Source of the DNA: Exiguobacterium sp. 9-2
Lineage (GTDB): Bacteria > Bacillota > Bacilli > Exiguobacteriales > Exiguobacteriaceae
Direction of reading: 5' to 3'
DNA: 64,000 bases
NCBI RefSeq assembly: GCF_036287235.1
Contig: NZ_CP142850.1
Span: 2,837,501-2,901,500 of the forward strand
Below are positions 8,528-17,407 of this stretch, piece by piece. The notes below the pieces were generated by a model, which saw only the letters and a program-made list of their open reading frames with translations, made no database searches and had not been told where the DNA came from. How positions within the stretch are numbered: the stretch's first letter is position 1; each line of letters opens with the position of its first letter. The translations under genes were made by a program, and so were the position numbers.

Positions 8528-8689
8528 CCCTTTCTCCTCCTCTACTATCATTTTCGTCCTATACTTTATACCCCATTCTATTACTTCTCTATACCTGTTT
8601 GTATCCGATTTCTTCCTTTCGCCTTCTATGTGAGATAGAGTACAATGTGAAAGAGAACACTAATTCAAAACCGAAAGGGGCTCACGCAC

Positions 8690-9223
8690 ATGCGCGCTCT
8701 GATTGTCATTGATTACACGATCGACTTCGTTGCTGACGAAGGGAAGCTGACTTGTGGAAAACCAGGACAGGCGATTGAAGACCGGATCGCTACATTGATG
8801 GAGGAATTTTCAACAGAGGACTACGTCGTCATTGCCAACGATATTCATGAGGAAGGTGATACGTTCCATCCGGAAACTGTCCTTTTCCCGCCGCATAATA
8901 TTCGCGGAACACATGGACGTGATTTGTTTGGGAAAGTCGCAGCCATGGCACGTGTCGCTGATCACATCATTGATAAGACGCGTTACAGTGCGTTCGCCGG
9001 GACGGACCTTGATTTACGCTTGCGTGAACGTGGTATCCGCGAAGTCCACCTCGTTGGCGTCTGTACGGACATCTGTGTCCTTCATACAGCTGTTGATGCC
9101 TACAATCTCGGATATCATATCGTCGTCCATGCCGATGCGGTCGCAAGCTTTAACGCGACGGGTCACGACTGGGCGCTTACACACTTTAAACAATCGATCG
9201 GCGCAGAAGTCGTCGGCGAATAA
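8690..9223 (+). CDS. pncA: Nicotinamidase / isochorismatase-family cysteine hydrolase
   Basis: Hydrolyses nicotinamide to nicotinate in NAD salvage. It has 177 residues. The catalytic aspartate is in LIVIDYTIDF (about residue 8), a conserved lysine is in DKTRYSAFAGTDLD, and the nucleophilic cysteine is in GVCTDICVLHTAVDAY; a cis-peptide-type VG precedes it. A nicotinate phosphoribosyltransferase gene follows 17 bases later, which argues for nicotinamidase rather than another isochorismatase-like hydrolase. It starts with ATG at 8690 after GAAAGGGG. Confidence 0.87.
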   Translation: MRALIVIDYTIDFVADEGKLTCGKPGQAIEDRIATLMEEFSTEDYVVIANDIHEEGDTFHPETVLFPPHNIRGTHGRDLFGKVAAMARVADHIIDKTRYSAFAGTDLDLRLRERGIREVHLVGVCTDICVLHTAVDAYNLGYHIVVHADAVASFNATGHDWALTHFKQSIGAEVVGE

Positions 9224-9240
9224 GAAGGGATTTGTCCGTT

Positions 9241-10696
9241 ATGTTACAACGTAATCTTGCACTCCATACCGATCTATACTTACCACGGTGGATGTATATC
9301 TACTGGAAAGAAGGACGTCACAATGAACGTGCCGTCTTCGATGTCTACTACCGTTCGAATCCGTTTGCAGGAGGGTATGTCGTCTTTGCGGGTCTTGAGA
9401 ACATCATCGAGTACATTCAAACACTCCGTTTCACGGAAGAAGACATCACGTACTTGCAAGAGATGATCGGCTTCCCAGATGAATTCAAGGATGAACTGCG
9501 TCAATTCAAGTTCAACGGTTCGATTTCCAGTGTCAAAGAAGGTGAGATCGTCTTCCCGAACGAACCATTGATTCGGATCGAGGCACGAATTTTTGAAGCG
9601 AAACTCTTACAGACCGCGATTTTGAACATCGCGAACCATGAATCACTCATCGCGACGAAGTACGCACGCATTCGTCAATCGGCACCCCGTGCGAAGTTTC
9701 TTGAAGCCGGTGCCCGACGTGCGCAAGGCATCGATGCTGCTTACTTCGGAACGCGTGCTTCGTACCTCGCTGGTTTTGACGTCACAAGTCTTGCTTCAGC
9801 AGGACGCGATTTCGGAATCCCATGTGGCGGAACGATGGAACATGCCGACATTCAATTCCATGATGATGAACTAACAGCATTCCGGACATTTGCTTCTCAC
9901 TATCCGGATCAATCGACGTTACTCGTCGATACGTATGACACACTCAAGAGTGGTCTGCCGAATGCCATCACGGTCGCAAAGGAACTCCAAGCCAAAGGAC
10001 ATAAACTGCGCGGAATCCGGATCGATTCTGGTGACTTATCTTATTTGTCAAAACGTGCTCGTAACATGCTTGACGAAGCCGGCTTCCCAGAAGTCGACAT
10101 CGTCTTGTCAGGGGATCTCGATCGATGAGTACGTCATCCAAGATTTGCGCATCCAAGGCGCCCAAGCGAATACGTTCCTCGTCGGAACACGTGGTATTAC
10201 AGCTTACGAGCAACCCGCTCTCGGAATGGTCTATAAACTGGTCGCACGTGAAGTAGACGGCGAACTCACGCCTGTCATCAAAGTGTCCTCGTCAAAAGCC
10301 AAGACGACGACACCACACATCAAGGAAGTCTATCGCATCATCGATCCGGTGACGGATAAGTTTAAAGGGGATTACGTGACGTTGATGGATGAGGATCCAT
10401 CGACACTTGAAGCCGTCGATCTCATCGACGTCCGGGACCCATCGTTCCGTAACCGTGTAGAGCAGTTCAAGGTCGAACGCTTGCTTGAACCGATCTTCAA
10501 AGATGGAGAGTTAATCTATACAGTTCCAACGATCGAAGAGATCCGTCACTTCCATGAAACGCAGATTGGTCGTCTTTGGGAGGAGTACAAACGTCTCCGT
10601 TTGCCAGAGATTTATGCCGTCACATTCAGTGACCGTCTCTGGAAACTCAAACTCGACATGATTCGGGAGACACGACTCGCGAGTGGTTTAAAATAA
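9241..10696 (+). pseudogene. pncB: Nicotinate phosphoribosyltransferase, 4-base insertion
   Basis: Converts nicotinate and PRPP to nicotinate mononucleotide, the step after nicotinamidase. Two overlapping frames cover a full-length protein of about 485 residues: the N-terminal part includes the conserved ARRAQGIDAA and GGTMEHAD motifs, and the C-terminal part begins DEYVIQDLRIQGAQANTFLV. The frames change at 10111-10128, where CTCGATCGATGAG contains CGAT twice. Removing one copy gives an uninterrupted LSGDLDEYVIQDL, as in homologues. ATG 9241 follows GAAGGGA; it is cotranscribed with pncA. Confidence 0.85.
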
Positions 10697-11078
10697 GACG
10701 CACAAACAAGCGCCGTTCTTCCTCCCTCAGGATGAACGGCGCTTTTCTCATGTTAATCCTGCTTCGTTTCCGACAGGTGTCATTTCTTTCTGTTGGCGCT
10801 TGTTCCATCTTCTTACGAAAGTACCACGCGAAACCAAGCGCACCTCCGATAAAGACGATATACGTTATGCGTTGACCGAATTCTGCTAAGGAATCCGCGT
10901 AAAAAATACTGATTAAATGATCACTTCCACTAATGAGTAGCAAACAGGCAATCAGGAGCGCAATGCGATATGCAAGCGTCGGGCGGTCTGTCGGTTCAGC
11001 ATGCCAATACATGATGATATGGTGGGCAAGTAAGACAATACCCAGGATTCCTAATATTCCAATGAGTACTTGCGGCAT
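10647..11078 (-). CDS. Small multi-pass membrane protein, C-terminus suspect
   Basis: About 95 residues contain three hydrophobic segments (VLIGILGILGIVLLAHHIIM, IALLIACLLLISGSDHLI, ITYIVFIGGALGFAWYF) ending in a basic RKKMEQ. I do not recognise the family. The last part of the frame reads through the pncB terminator and into pncB, which is unlikely. In the next frame a sensible tail (KEMTPVGNEAGLT) ends at TGA 10748-10750, just before that terminator. A one-base indel near 10795-10812 is therefore likely, and the true gene would be 10748-11078. Confidence 0.6.
   Translation of the reverse strand: MPQVLIGILGILGIVLLAHHIIMYWHAEPTDRPTLAYRIALLIACLLLISGSDHLISIFYADSLAEFGQRITYIVFIGGALGFAWYFRKKMEQAPTERNDTCRKRSRINMRKAPFILREEERRLFVRLILNHSRVVSPESCRV
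10708..10746. terminator. Bidirectional terminator between pncB and membrane protein gene
   Basis: An 11-bp stem AAGCGCCGTTC/GAACGGCGCTT with a 15-base loop lies between two convergent genes. Confidence 0.8.
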
Positions 11079-11219
11079 AATGAACGATCCTCCTGTTAGT
11101 AATATCTAGTCTTATTTAAACATAGTTCACACGAATTTCGTCAGGAAAAGTTTCCCGTCCCCCATTCCTCACTGTATACTGTAGAAAAATCGTAAGCGAT
11201 CAAGGGAGGGCATTTTTTC

Positions 11220-11711
11220 ATGAAAACCTTTAAATTATGCACATTGCGCATTTTAATGGACGAGTCAGGACGTGATACGACGATTCCCGTCGCCATTCAA
11301 GACGGACTAACGGTCAGTACCGAACAAACGGCACAATGGGTCGCAGAAATCGTCGTTCCTTCGAGCGATCAGCCGATCGTCGATGAATTGTTCACAAAAC
11401 ATTTACGTGCTTTGATTGAAATCACGATCTCACGACCCGATAATGACCCTGCCGCGATGATCGTCACGCCTCTTGAACGGACTGCCTTAAGCGAACACGT
11501 CTCCTATGTCTTCACTGGTAAGATGGTCATGATGAAGAATGATTTATCCGAATCGATCTTACGTGAAGTCGTCGAGGATGGATTCGCTGGTGAGGAACTC
11601 GTCCAAGAATACAAGGATCGTCGTTCAAAACGCGGTGCACATATCACGAGTATCGCTAAAGAAACATTTAAACAGTATCTAGCAGAACATCCAGAAACAC
11701 CGATTTCTTAA
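11220..11711 (+). CDS. YwpF-like family protein
   Basis: 163 residues. The start (MKTFKLCTLRIL) and overall length match the YwpF family of Bacillales, whose function is not established. It is soluble, with no signal peptide or membrane segment. GGGAGGG precedes the ATG by about 11 bases. The 3' end overlaps the convergent histidine phosphatase gene by 4 bases. Confidence 0.7.
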   Translation: MKTFKLCTLRILMDESGRDTTIPVAIQDGLTVSTEQTAQWVAEIVVPSSDQPIVDELFTKHLRALIEITISRPDNDPAAMIVTPLERTALSEHVSYVFTGKMVMMKNDLSESILREVVEDGFAGEELVQEYKDRRSKRGAHITSIAKETFKQYLAEHPETPIS

Positions 11712-12280
11712 GGTTTTTCGACTTCGTCCGTGATGTGATCCGCTACATTGATTCGATCAATCGTATAGTGGTCCGTATATTGGATATAATTCGCACATGC
11801 ATTTTTCAAAGGTGTCCGGTAACTGAATGTCTCATCAATCGACGATAAGGCTGCTTTGATCGTATGCGAGTGACAGACGATTAAGATTCGTTTCCCCTCA
11901 TACGTTCGTGTCACTTCCTGTAATGCTTCGAATACGCGATCCTGAATCGCTTGTTCCGTTTCAAGACCCGGAACACGTTTCGTATCGTTCGCTTGAACAG
12001 CTTCATAAATCGACGCAACCGGTTCACCGGAAGCAGCACCAAATTCACGTTCGACGAGTCGGTCATCGGTCGCTGTGATCGTCAATCTGACCGCACGTCC
12101 GATGATTTCTGCTGTCTCAACAGCGCGAGACAACGGGCTTGCTAGCAAGACATCCCACTTTTCATTGGCTAGATAAGCGGCGCTGAGTTCCGCTTGTCTT
12201 TTTCCTGTTGCATTCAACGGGATATCTTCTCTTCCTTGGATTCGTTCATTTAAGTTCCAATCCGTCTGACCATGTCGCAC
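11708..12280 (-). CDS. Histidine phosphatase (phosphoglycerate-mutase-like)
   Basis: 190 residues of the histidine phosphatase superfamily: the catalytic RHG is at the very start (MRHGQTDWNLNERIQGREDI), with LASPLSRAVETAEII and the second histidine in LIVCHSHTIKAAL. The available start is a GTG at 12280 that already lies in the catalytic motif, with no beta-strand before it. Upstream, ATGACTGACTGAAATT holds a 4-base tandem ACTG. With one copy removed the frame opens from ATG at 12302 as MTEICLVRHGQTDW, the expected N-terminus. Another short-duplication frameshift is therefore likely. The substrate is unknown. Confidence 0.8.
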   Translation of the reverse strand: MRHGQTDWNLNERIQGREDIPLNATGKRQAELSAAYLANEKWDVLLASPLSRAVETAEIIGRAVRLTITATDDRLVEREFGAASGEPVASIYEAVQANDTKRVPGLETEQAIQDRVFEALQEVTRTYEGKRILIVCHSHTIKAALSSIDETFSYRTPLKNACANYIQYTDHYTIDRINVADHITDEVEKP

Positions 12281-12319
12281 TAAACAAATTTCAGTCAGTC
12301 ATGCCTCTGTCTCCTTCAT

Positions 12320-13300
12320 TCAAGAAATATGACTGATTGTATCATGTTTTTCATCGGGAAGTTGTCGCGGTGGCAATAACAACACCTGACAAGTGAAGCG
12401 TTCAATTCGTTCGAGCAGTCGTTCAATTTTCAATGGATTTTCTGTCTGTGCAAAACTAGCAAGTGAGTGGGTACCGTTCGGAAAAGAAAACAAACGGACA
12501 TCAGCTCCGACATCGGCTCCTTTTTCAACGAAGTGAAGAGCTTGGGAAAACGGAACGATTGGATCTTTTTTGCCATGTAGGAGCATGATCGGTGGGGCGT
12601 CTGACGAGAGATGCGTCACAGGTGAAACGTGGGTCATGAGCTTGCGCCATTCTTCCCGTCCACCTTTATAAAACTTAATGTGAGCGATCCAGGTCTGAAT
12701 GAAAGTAAACAATAAAAAATTCGTCGGTGGATATAAGGCAATGACACCACTAATCAATGGCATGTGTCGTTCATCGCGCTCACCAACGAAAGCAGATGGG
12801 GCAAGTGCCGTCGTCAGCATGAGTGCAGCTCCGGCTGAGTCTCCCCATACCATCATCCGTCCTCTTAAAATGCGAAGATCTTCTGCTTCTTTGTTCAAAA
12901 AGCATAAGGCATCCCTTACATCTTCGAGATTATCCGGAAAATAACTCCCTTCTTCAAACAGACGATAATCGATACTACAAACAGCAACCCCAAGTTCAAG
13001 CAGGCGATCAACGATCGGGCTAAAACAGAACATATCCTCGCGCTCTCCACGAACGAATGCGCCACCGTGCGCGTAGATCGCGACCGGAAACGGTCCTTCC
13101 CCCGGCGGATAATAGAGATCGAGTTGTAAGGTACGGTCTCCCACTTGTTTGTAAGTGAGTGTCCGCGGTGCGAGTTGTTTTTTTTCTGTGATTGGCAAGG
13201 CGGGTTCAGTCCACCGAAGTAATGCACCGTAATTATTCCAGATACTTGCTCCCGCAGCTGCCGTCGTTAGTAATGCAGCTCCCCCCCCATAGCCATGCAT
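12320..13300 (-). CDS. Alpha/beta hydrolase (esterase/lipase-like)
   Basis: Alpha/beta hydrolase fold-3/BD-FAE-like esterase. The oxyanion motif is YAHGGAFVRG, the nucleophile elbow VWGDSAGAALM, the acid GKKDPIVPFSQ and the histidine PNGTHSLASF. The open frame starts at an ATG (13300) with no ribosome-binding site. A strong site (GGAGGTG) precedes a GTG at 13317 whose frame (KRETACMAMGG) meets the coding frame in an 8-base G run at 13281-13288. One more or two fewer G would join them and give an N-terminal hydrophobic segment (about ALLTTAAAGASIW). The start is therefore probably 13317 with a homopolymer error. Confidence 0.78.
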   Translation of the reverse strand: MHGYGGGAALLTTAAAGASIWNNYGALLRWTEPALPITEKKQLAPRTLTYKQVGDRTLQLDLYYPPGEGPFPVAIYAHGGAFVRGEREDMFCFSPIVDRLLELGVAVCSIDYRLFEEGSYFPDNLEDVRDALCFLNKEAEDLRILRGRMMVWGDSAGAALMLTTALAPSAFVGERDERHMPLISGVIALYPPTNFLLFTFIQTWIAHIKFYKGGREEWRKLMTHVSPVTHLSSDAPPIMLLHGKKDPIVPFSQALHFVEKGADVGADVRLFSFPNGTHSLASFAQTENPLKIERLLERIERFTCQVLLLPPRQLPDEKHDTISHIS

Positions 13301-13406
13301 GCAGTTTCACGTTTCACTTGATCACCTCCAAAAGACGTACCAATTCCTTCACTTTTTTATCCTTTTACCCCGTTTTAAAAGAAGTCGAACGTCTCGGTAT
13401 TCGTAC

Positions 13407-13435
13407 TTGACGCTTCTCAAACGTTCCGCTATAGT
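13407..13435 (+). promoter_or_regulatory. Sigma-A promoter of zinc-binding lipoprotein gene
   Basis: TTGACG (13407-13412), a 17-base spacer, then TATAGT (13430-13435). The Zur-like box lies just downstream. Confidence 0.7.
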
Positions 13436-13445
13436 GAAAAAGTCC

Positions 13446-13466
13446 AAATCGGAATAATTACGTTTT
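13446..13466 (+). promoter_or_regulatory. Zur box
   Basis: This 21-base site (AAATCGGAATAATTACGTTT followed by T) matches the Bacillus Zur consensus AAATCGTAATNATTACGATT at all but two positions. It lies about 10 bases after the predicted transcription start, where a bound repressor would block transcription when zinc is sufficient. Confidence 0.72.
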
Positions 13467-13486
13467 AATAACGGAGGTAACATATA

Positions 13487-14500
13487 ATGAAAAAAATCAT
13501 TCCTGCTTTAACGGTCGCATTCGCGAGCGCAAGTATCCTCGCAGCTTGTGGATCAAACACCGATTCATCGACTTCAGATGATAAAAAGACGGAAATCTAT
13601 ACATCGACGTTCGCAACAGCTGCCATTGCCCGTGAAATCGGTGGTAATCAAGTCAACGTCAAGATGATCGTCCCACCTGGAGCAGATCCGCACTCCTATG
13701 AACCGACGTCAAAGCAACTCACTGAGATTGCCAAAGGTGACCTTTTCCTTTTGACGGGTACGACACTTGAACCCTATTCAAAAAAAATCCAAGAGAGTCT
13801 AAAAGGCACGGACGTCCGGTTCGTCGAGACGAGTAAGGATGTCACTTTGCTGGAATCGGATGCTACGCTTCACGCACATGAAGAAGAGGGACATACAGAA
13901 GATGAGCATGCGCACGAAGAAGCAGGGCACGATGATCACGCAACTGATGAACATGCTCACGAAGAGGAAGAACACGATCATGGAAAATACGATCCACACG
14001 TCTGGCTTGATCCTGTCAACGCCAAAGCAATGGCACGTTCTATCACAGTCGCCTTATCAAAAGAAGTACCAAAAGACAAAGCAACATTCGAAAAAAACTT
14101 GAAAGCGTTCGATCAGCAAGCTGACGCACTCGATAAAGAGTTCAAGCAAGCCGTCGCTGACGGATCAAAAAAAGAACTTCTCGTCACACATGCAGCTTAC
14201 GGTTACCTCGCCGAACGATATGGTTTCACGCAGCTTCCAATCGCCGGAATTTCCCCTTCCGATGAACCGTCACAAAAGCAACTGGCTGCTTTTTGAAAAA
14301 GAGCGCGGATGCATGATTTGAAATACGTCGCGTTCGAAGAAACGGTTTCACCAAAGGTTGCGCGTGTCATCCAAAAAGAAATCGGAGCTAAATCCGTGAC
14401 GATCCATAACCTCGAGTCGGTGACGAAATCGCAACAAAATAGCTCGTATTTCAAATTGATGGAAGAAAACGTCCAGACGTTAGAACAGGCACTTCAGTAA
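13487..14500 (+). pseudogene. znuA: Zinc ABC transporter substrate-binding lipoprotein, internal TGA
   Basis: Cluster A-I metal-binding lipoprotein (ZnuA/AdcA type). A signal peptide with lipobox ASILAACGS ends at about Cys21. The zinc ligands fit IVPPGADPHSYEP and KYDPHVWLDP, with a histidine-rich acidic loop between residues about 124 and 163 (HAHEEEGHTEDEHAHEEAGH). An in-frame TGA (14294-14296) interrupts KQLAAF and KRARMHDLKYVAFEE; the frame is unchanged on both sides, so this is a nonsense substitution or error, not an indel. The Zur box upstream supports zinc over manganese. No permease or ATPase gene is adjacent. Confidence 0.85.
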
Positions 14501-14565
14501 AGTACAGTTGACACGCGTTACTCAATGCGGTACGGTAAGAAACGTGTTTTACAACAATTGAATGA

Positions 14566-14677
14566 CTTCTTTTTATCGCGAGAAACGGAGGGACTGGCCC
14601 AATGATGTTTCGGCAGCGGCGACGATTTGATTCGTACTGTGCCAAATCCAGCAAGCGAAAGCTTGAGAGATAAGAAG
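14566..14677 (+). ncRNA. SAM riboswitch (S-box)
   Basis: The S-box core is recognisable in order: P1 5' strand CTTCTT, GGAGGGACTGGCCC, a GGCAGC element, GTGCCAAATCCAGCA, and the closing GAGAGATAAGAAG. The 3' P1 strand AAGAAG (14672-14677) can pair either with CTTCTT at 14566 or with the CTTCTTTCTT of the terminator, the usual on/off choice. High SAM should terminate transcription before metT. Confidence 0.92.
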
Positions 14678-14695
14678 AGCGTCTTTTTATTTCAT

Positions 14696-14732
14696 AAAGA
14701 CCTCCTTCTTTCTTGCGAAGGGGTCTTTTTTT
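14696..14732 (+). terminator. S-box-controlled intrinsic terminator
   Basis: The hairpin AAAGACCtCCTTC/GAAGGgGTCTTT is followed by T7 and lies between the S-box and metT. Its 5' arm overlaps the sequence able to pair with the P1 3' strand of the aptamer. Confidence 0.88.
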
Positions 14733-14759
14733 GTATCTTTGAGAAATGAGGTATCAACA

Positions 14760-16070
14760 ATGAAAGAAACGATTACGCCTAACAAATGGGCACTGCTTCC
14801 GCTCGTCGTATTCCTGGTCCTCTTCATCGGAGCCGGTATCTTCTATGACGATTTTTACAAATTTCCGATTCTGATCGCCGCTTTGATCGCGTTGATCTTT
14901 GCTGCAATCATGACGAAAGGATCGATCAATCAAACGGTCGAACGTATCGCAACCGGTGCCGGAAATCCTGATATCATGATCATGGTCTTCATTTTCTTAT
15001 TAGCCGGTGCGTTCTCTGGAACAGCGGAAGCGATCGGCGCAATTGAAGCAACTGTCAATGCTGCTTTGACGTTCTTACCTCCTTCACTCCTGATGAGTGG
15101 GATATTTGTTATCGCAGCATTCATCTCGATGGCAATGGGTACCTCGACAGGAACGATTGCCGCTCTCGCACCGATTGCCTTCGGTATTCATGAAGCAACA
15201 GGTATCAACGTTGCGATCGCAGCAGCGTCAGTCGTTGGTGGTTCGATGTTCGGTGATAACTTGTCGTTCATCTCGGATACGACAATCGCTGCCGTTCGGA
15301 CACAAAAAACGAACATGCGCGATAAATTCCGGACGAACTTCATGATCGTTCTCCCGGCTGCCGTCTTAACGGTCATCTTACTCGCGTTCGTTTCTGGTTC
15401 TGGCGATGCGGCAGCAGCTAAAGCATTCGAGTTCTACAAATTAATTCCGTATCTCGCCGTCATCGTCCTTGCACTATTTGGTGTCAATGTCATTCTTGTT
15501 CTCGTCGGTGGCACATTGCTTACTGGAATCATCGGTATGATCGACGGTAGCTTTGGCTTAAGTGGGTTCGTCCTTTCGATGTCTGAAGGAATGATGGGCA
15601 TGGCAGAGATTTCCATCTTGACACTCCTCATGGGTGGTCTCGTCAGTTTGATCACGTTCAATGGCGGAATCGCCTACTTGAAAGAGACGTTGACGCGCAA
15701 GATTTCACAGCGTCGCGGTGCTGAATTCAGTATGGCAGCACTCGTCAGTGCGACGAACCTCGCAACGGCGAACAATACGATCTCGATTCTCGTCGCTGGA
15801 CCACTCGCGGCTGAAATCGCTGATACGTATGAAATCGACCGCAAGAAATCAGCGAGTATTCTTGATATCTTCTCTTGTGGTATTCAAGGCATCATTCCGT
15901 ATGGGGCACAACTGCTGATCGCAGCAGAGTTGACGAAGACAGCTTCACCAGAACTGATTCCGTATCTGTTCTATCCGTTCCTGCTCTTCGTCTGTGGATC
16001 GATTGCCATCATCTTTGGTTTCCCACGTCCGAAAAAATCAGTTGCTCAACAGGAAAAAATCTCTTCTTAA
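14760..16070 (+). CDS. metT: NhaC-family transporter, probable methionine transporter MetT
   Basis: 436-residue polytopic protein of the Na+/H+ antiporter NhaC family with about 11 hydrophobic segments; AMGTSTGTIAALAPIA and GGSMFGDNLSFISDTTIAA are typical. NhaC members under S-box control in Firmicutes were named MetT and predicted from comparative genomics to import methionine. The SAM riboswitch directly upstream makes that role much more likely than sodium/proton exchange. ATG 14760 is preceded by GAGG at 8 bases. A monocistronic unit ended by a terminator. Confidence 0.87.
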   Translation: MKETITPNKWALLPLVVFLVLFIGAGIFYDDFYKFPILIAALIALIFAAIMTKGSINQTVERIATGAGNPDIMIMVFIFLLAGAFSGTAEAIGAIEATVNAALTFLPPSLLMSGIFVIAAFISMAMGTSTGTIAALAPIAFGIHEATGINVAIAAASVVGGSMFGDNLSFISDTTIAAVRTQKTNMRDKFRTNFMIVLPAAVLTVILLAFVSGSGDAAAAKAFEFYKLIPYLAVIVLALFGVNVILVLVGGTLLTGIIGMIDGSFGLSGFVLSMSEGMMGMAEISILTLLMGGLVSLITFNGGIAYLKETLTRKISQRRGAEFSMAALVSATNLATANNTISILVAGPLAAEIADTYEIDRKKSASILDIFSCGIQGIIPYGAQLLIAAELTKTASPELIPYLFYPFLLFVCGSIAIIFGFPRPKKSVAQQEKISS

Positions 16071-16076
16071 CCAACG

Positions 16077-16110
16077 ACAGGTCCGATCATGGTGATCGGA
16101 CCTGTTTCAT
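16077..16110 (+). terminator. Terminator after metT
   Basis: The 13-bp stem ACAGGTCCGATCA/TGATCGGACCTGT with a 3-base loop is followed by a T-rich stretch. It also covers the 3' end of the convergent gene. Confidence 0.88.
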
Positions 16111-16313
16111 TATTTTTTCTGCTTCGCTTGTCGTTCTAAAATCAAATACGCGATTGCTGGAAGTGGAAACTGAAGGAGTCCCGCGCCTCCCCATACCCAC
16201 GGGTTACGTCCTGATTTTCGTGCACTGAAAAATAGGCTAACTGCTTGCGTGACCAACAAGGCACTAATACTAAGCCAAGCTCCCTTTGATAGCTTTTTAT
16301 TCTTTTGAGCCAT
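16110..16313 (-). CDS. Small two-segment membrane protein
   Basis: 67 residues: a lysine-rich start (MAQKNKKLSKGAW), a first hydrophobic segment (SISALLVTQAVSLFF), a short polar loop with RNPWVW, a second segment (LLQFPLPAIAYLILE) and a basic tail. No family recognised. ATG 16313 follows AGGGGGAG, a better start than the upstream in-frame codon at 16337. Confidence 0.6.
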   Translation of the reverse strand: MAQKNKKLSKGAWLSISALLVTQAVSLFFSARKSGRNPWVWGGAGLLQFPLPAIAYLILERQAKQKK

Positions 16314-16472
16314 CCTTTCTCCCCCTCTTTCTGACATACGGTCAGATGTGATGAATTCTCTTTTATTTTAACCCATTCTATTCCTCCATGAGCATGGAAA
16401 CGGACGGTTTCGTTCGTTCGTGCTAAACTAAACGAGCAAATCTAAACTACGTTTTATGAGGAGGAGTAACAC

Positions 16473-17285
16473 ATGCAATACGCAAAACTTTCAAACGGTA
16501 TTACGATTCCCCAAATCGGATTCGGTGTCTGGCAAGTAGACGAAGAAACAGAAGCACCCGCTGCTGTTGCTGAAGCACTACGTGTCGGCTATCGTCATAT
16601 CGATACAGCTGCTGTCTATAAAAACGAGCGCGGTGTCGCAAAAGGAATCAAAGAAAGCGGCGTGAAACGTGAGGATCTCTTCTTAACGTCGAAAGTCTGG
16701 AACGATGATATTCGTGCCGGTCGGACGAAGGAAGCATTCGCAGAATCGCTCGAACGTCTCGAAACAGACTACCTTGACCTCTACCTGATCCACTGGCCAG
16801 TCGAAGGCTATATCGAAGCGTGGAAAGCAATGGTTGAACTTTATGAAGCAGGCAAGATCAAAGCGATCGGTGTCTCGAACTTCAAGGAACATCACCTCGA
16901 TACATTGGCAGAAGAGGGCTTGATGGCACCAATGATCAACCAAGTCGAATTGCATCCACAATTGCCGCAACACGAACTGCACGAATACTTGCAAGATCAC
17001 AACATCCAAGTCGAAGCATGGAGTCCACTCATGCAAGGGAAATTCCTCGAAATCAACGATTTCAAGGAAATCGCAGAGAAGCATGGTAAGACACCTTCAC
17101 AAGTCGTCTTGCGCTGGCACCTCGACAACGGTATCGTTGCTCTTCCAAAATCCGTCACACCAGAACGCATTGCAGAAAACTTCGACGTCTTTGATTTCCA
17201 ACTCGATGCCGATGATCTTGAGAAAATTGATCGTCTAGCAACGGATGTCCGCCTCGGACCGGATCCAGACGAAATCGATTTTTAA
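16473..17285 (+). CDS. Aldo/keto reductase
   Basis: 270-residue NADPH-dependent AKR of the 2,5-diketogluconate-reductase/YtbE type. The catalytic tetrad is visible: Asp and Tyr in YRHIDTAAVYKNERGV (about residues 45-53), Lys in LTSKVWNDD and His in YLIHWPVEG. The cofactor motif ALPKSVTPERIAENFDVFDF is near the C-terminus. GAGGAGG precedes the ATG. It probably detoxifies small aldehydes, but the substrate cannot be read from sequence. Confidence 0.92.
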   Translation: MQYAKLSNGITIPQIGFGVWQVDEETEAPAAVAEALRVGYRHIDTAAVYKNERGVAKGIKESGVKREDLFLTSKVWNDDIRAGRTKEAFAESLERLETDYLDLYLIHWPVEGYIEAWKAMVELYEAGKIKAIGVSNFKEHHLDTLAEEGLMAPMINQVELHPQLPQHELHEYLQDHNIQVEAWSPLMQGKFLEINDFKEIAEKHGKTPSQVVLRWHLDNGIVALPKSVTPERIAENFDVFDFQLDADDLEKIDRLATDVRLGPDPDEIDF

Positions 17286-17347
17286 TCTAAAAGTTATTGT
17301 AAAAAGAGTGATTTCCATGTGAAGTCATCTTGATTTAGATGAACGAC

Positions 17348-17393
17348 AAGAGACCCGTTTCCAGTCGACGACTTGGAAGCAGGTCTCTTTTTT
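17348..17393 (+). terminator. Terminator after aldo/keto reductase gene
   Basis: AAGAGACC...TTTCCA pairs with TGGAA...GGTCTCTT, followed by T6. Confidence 0.8.
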
Positions 17394-17407
17394 ATAGATG
17401 GTACTAG

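Noticed and set aside
7784-8551. A true pterin dehydratase-unknown domain fusion
   Set aside because: A one-base change restores two normal genes with a stop/start overlap and a proper ribosome-binding site.
14200-14454. Minus-strand open frames over znuA and other genes such as 19730-20143 plus
   Set aside because: They are frame shadows of well-supported genes with no ribosome-binding sites or recognisable protein features.
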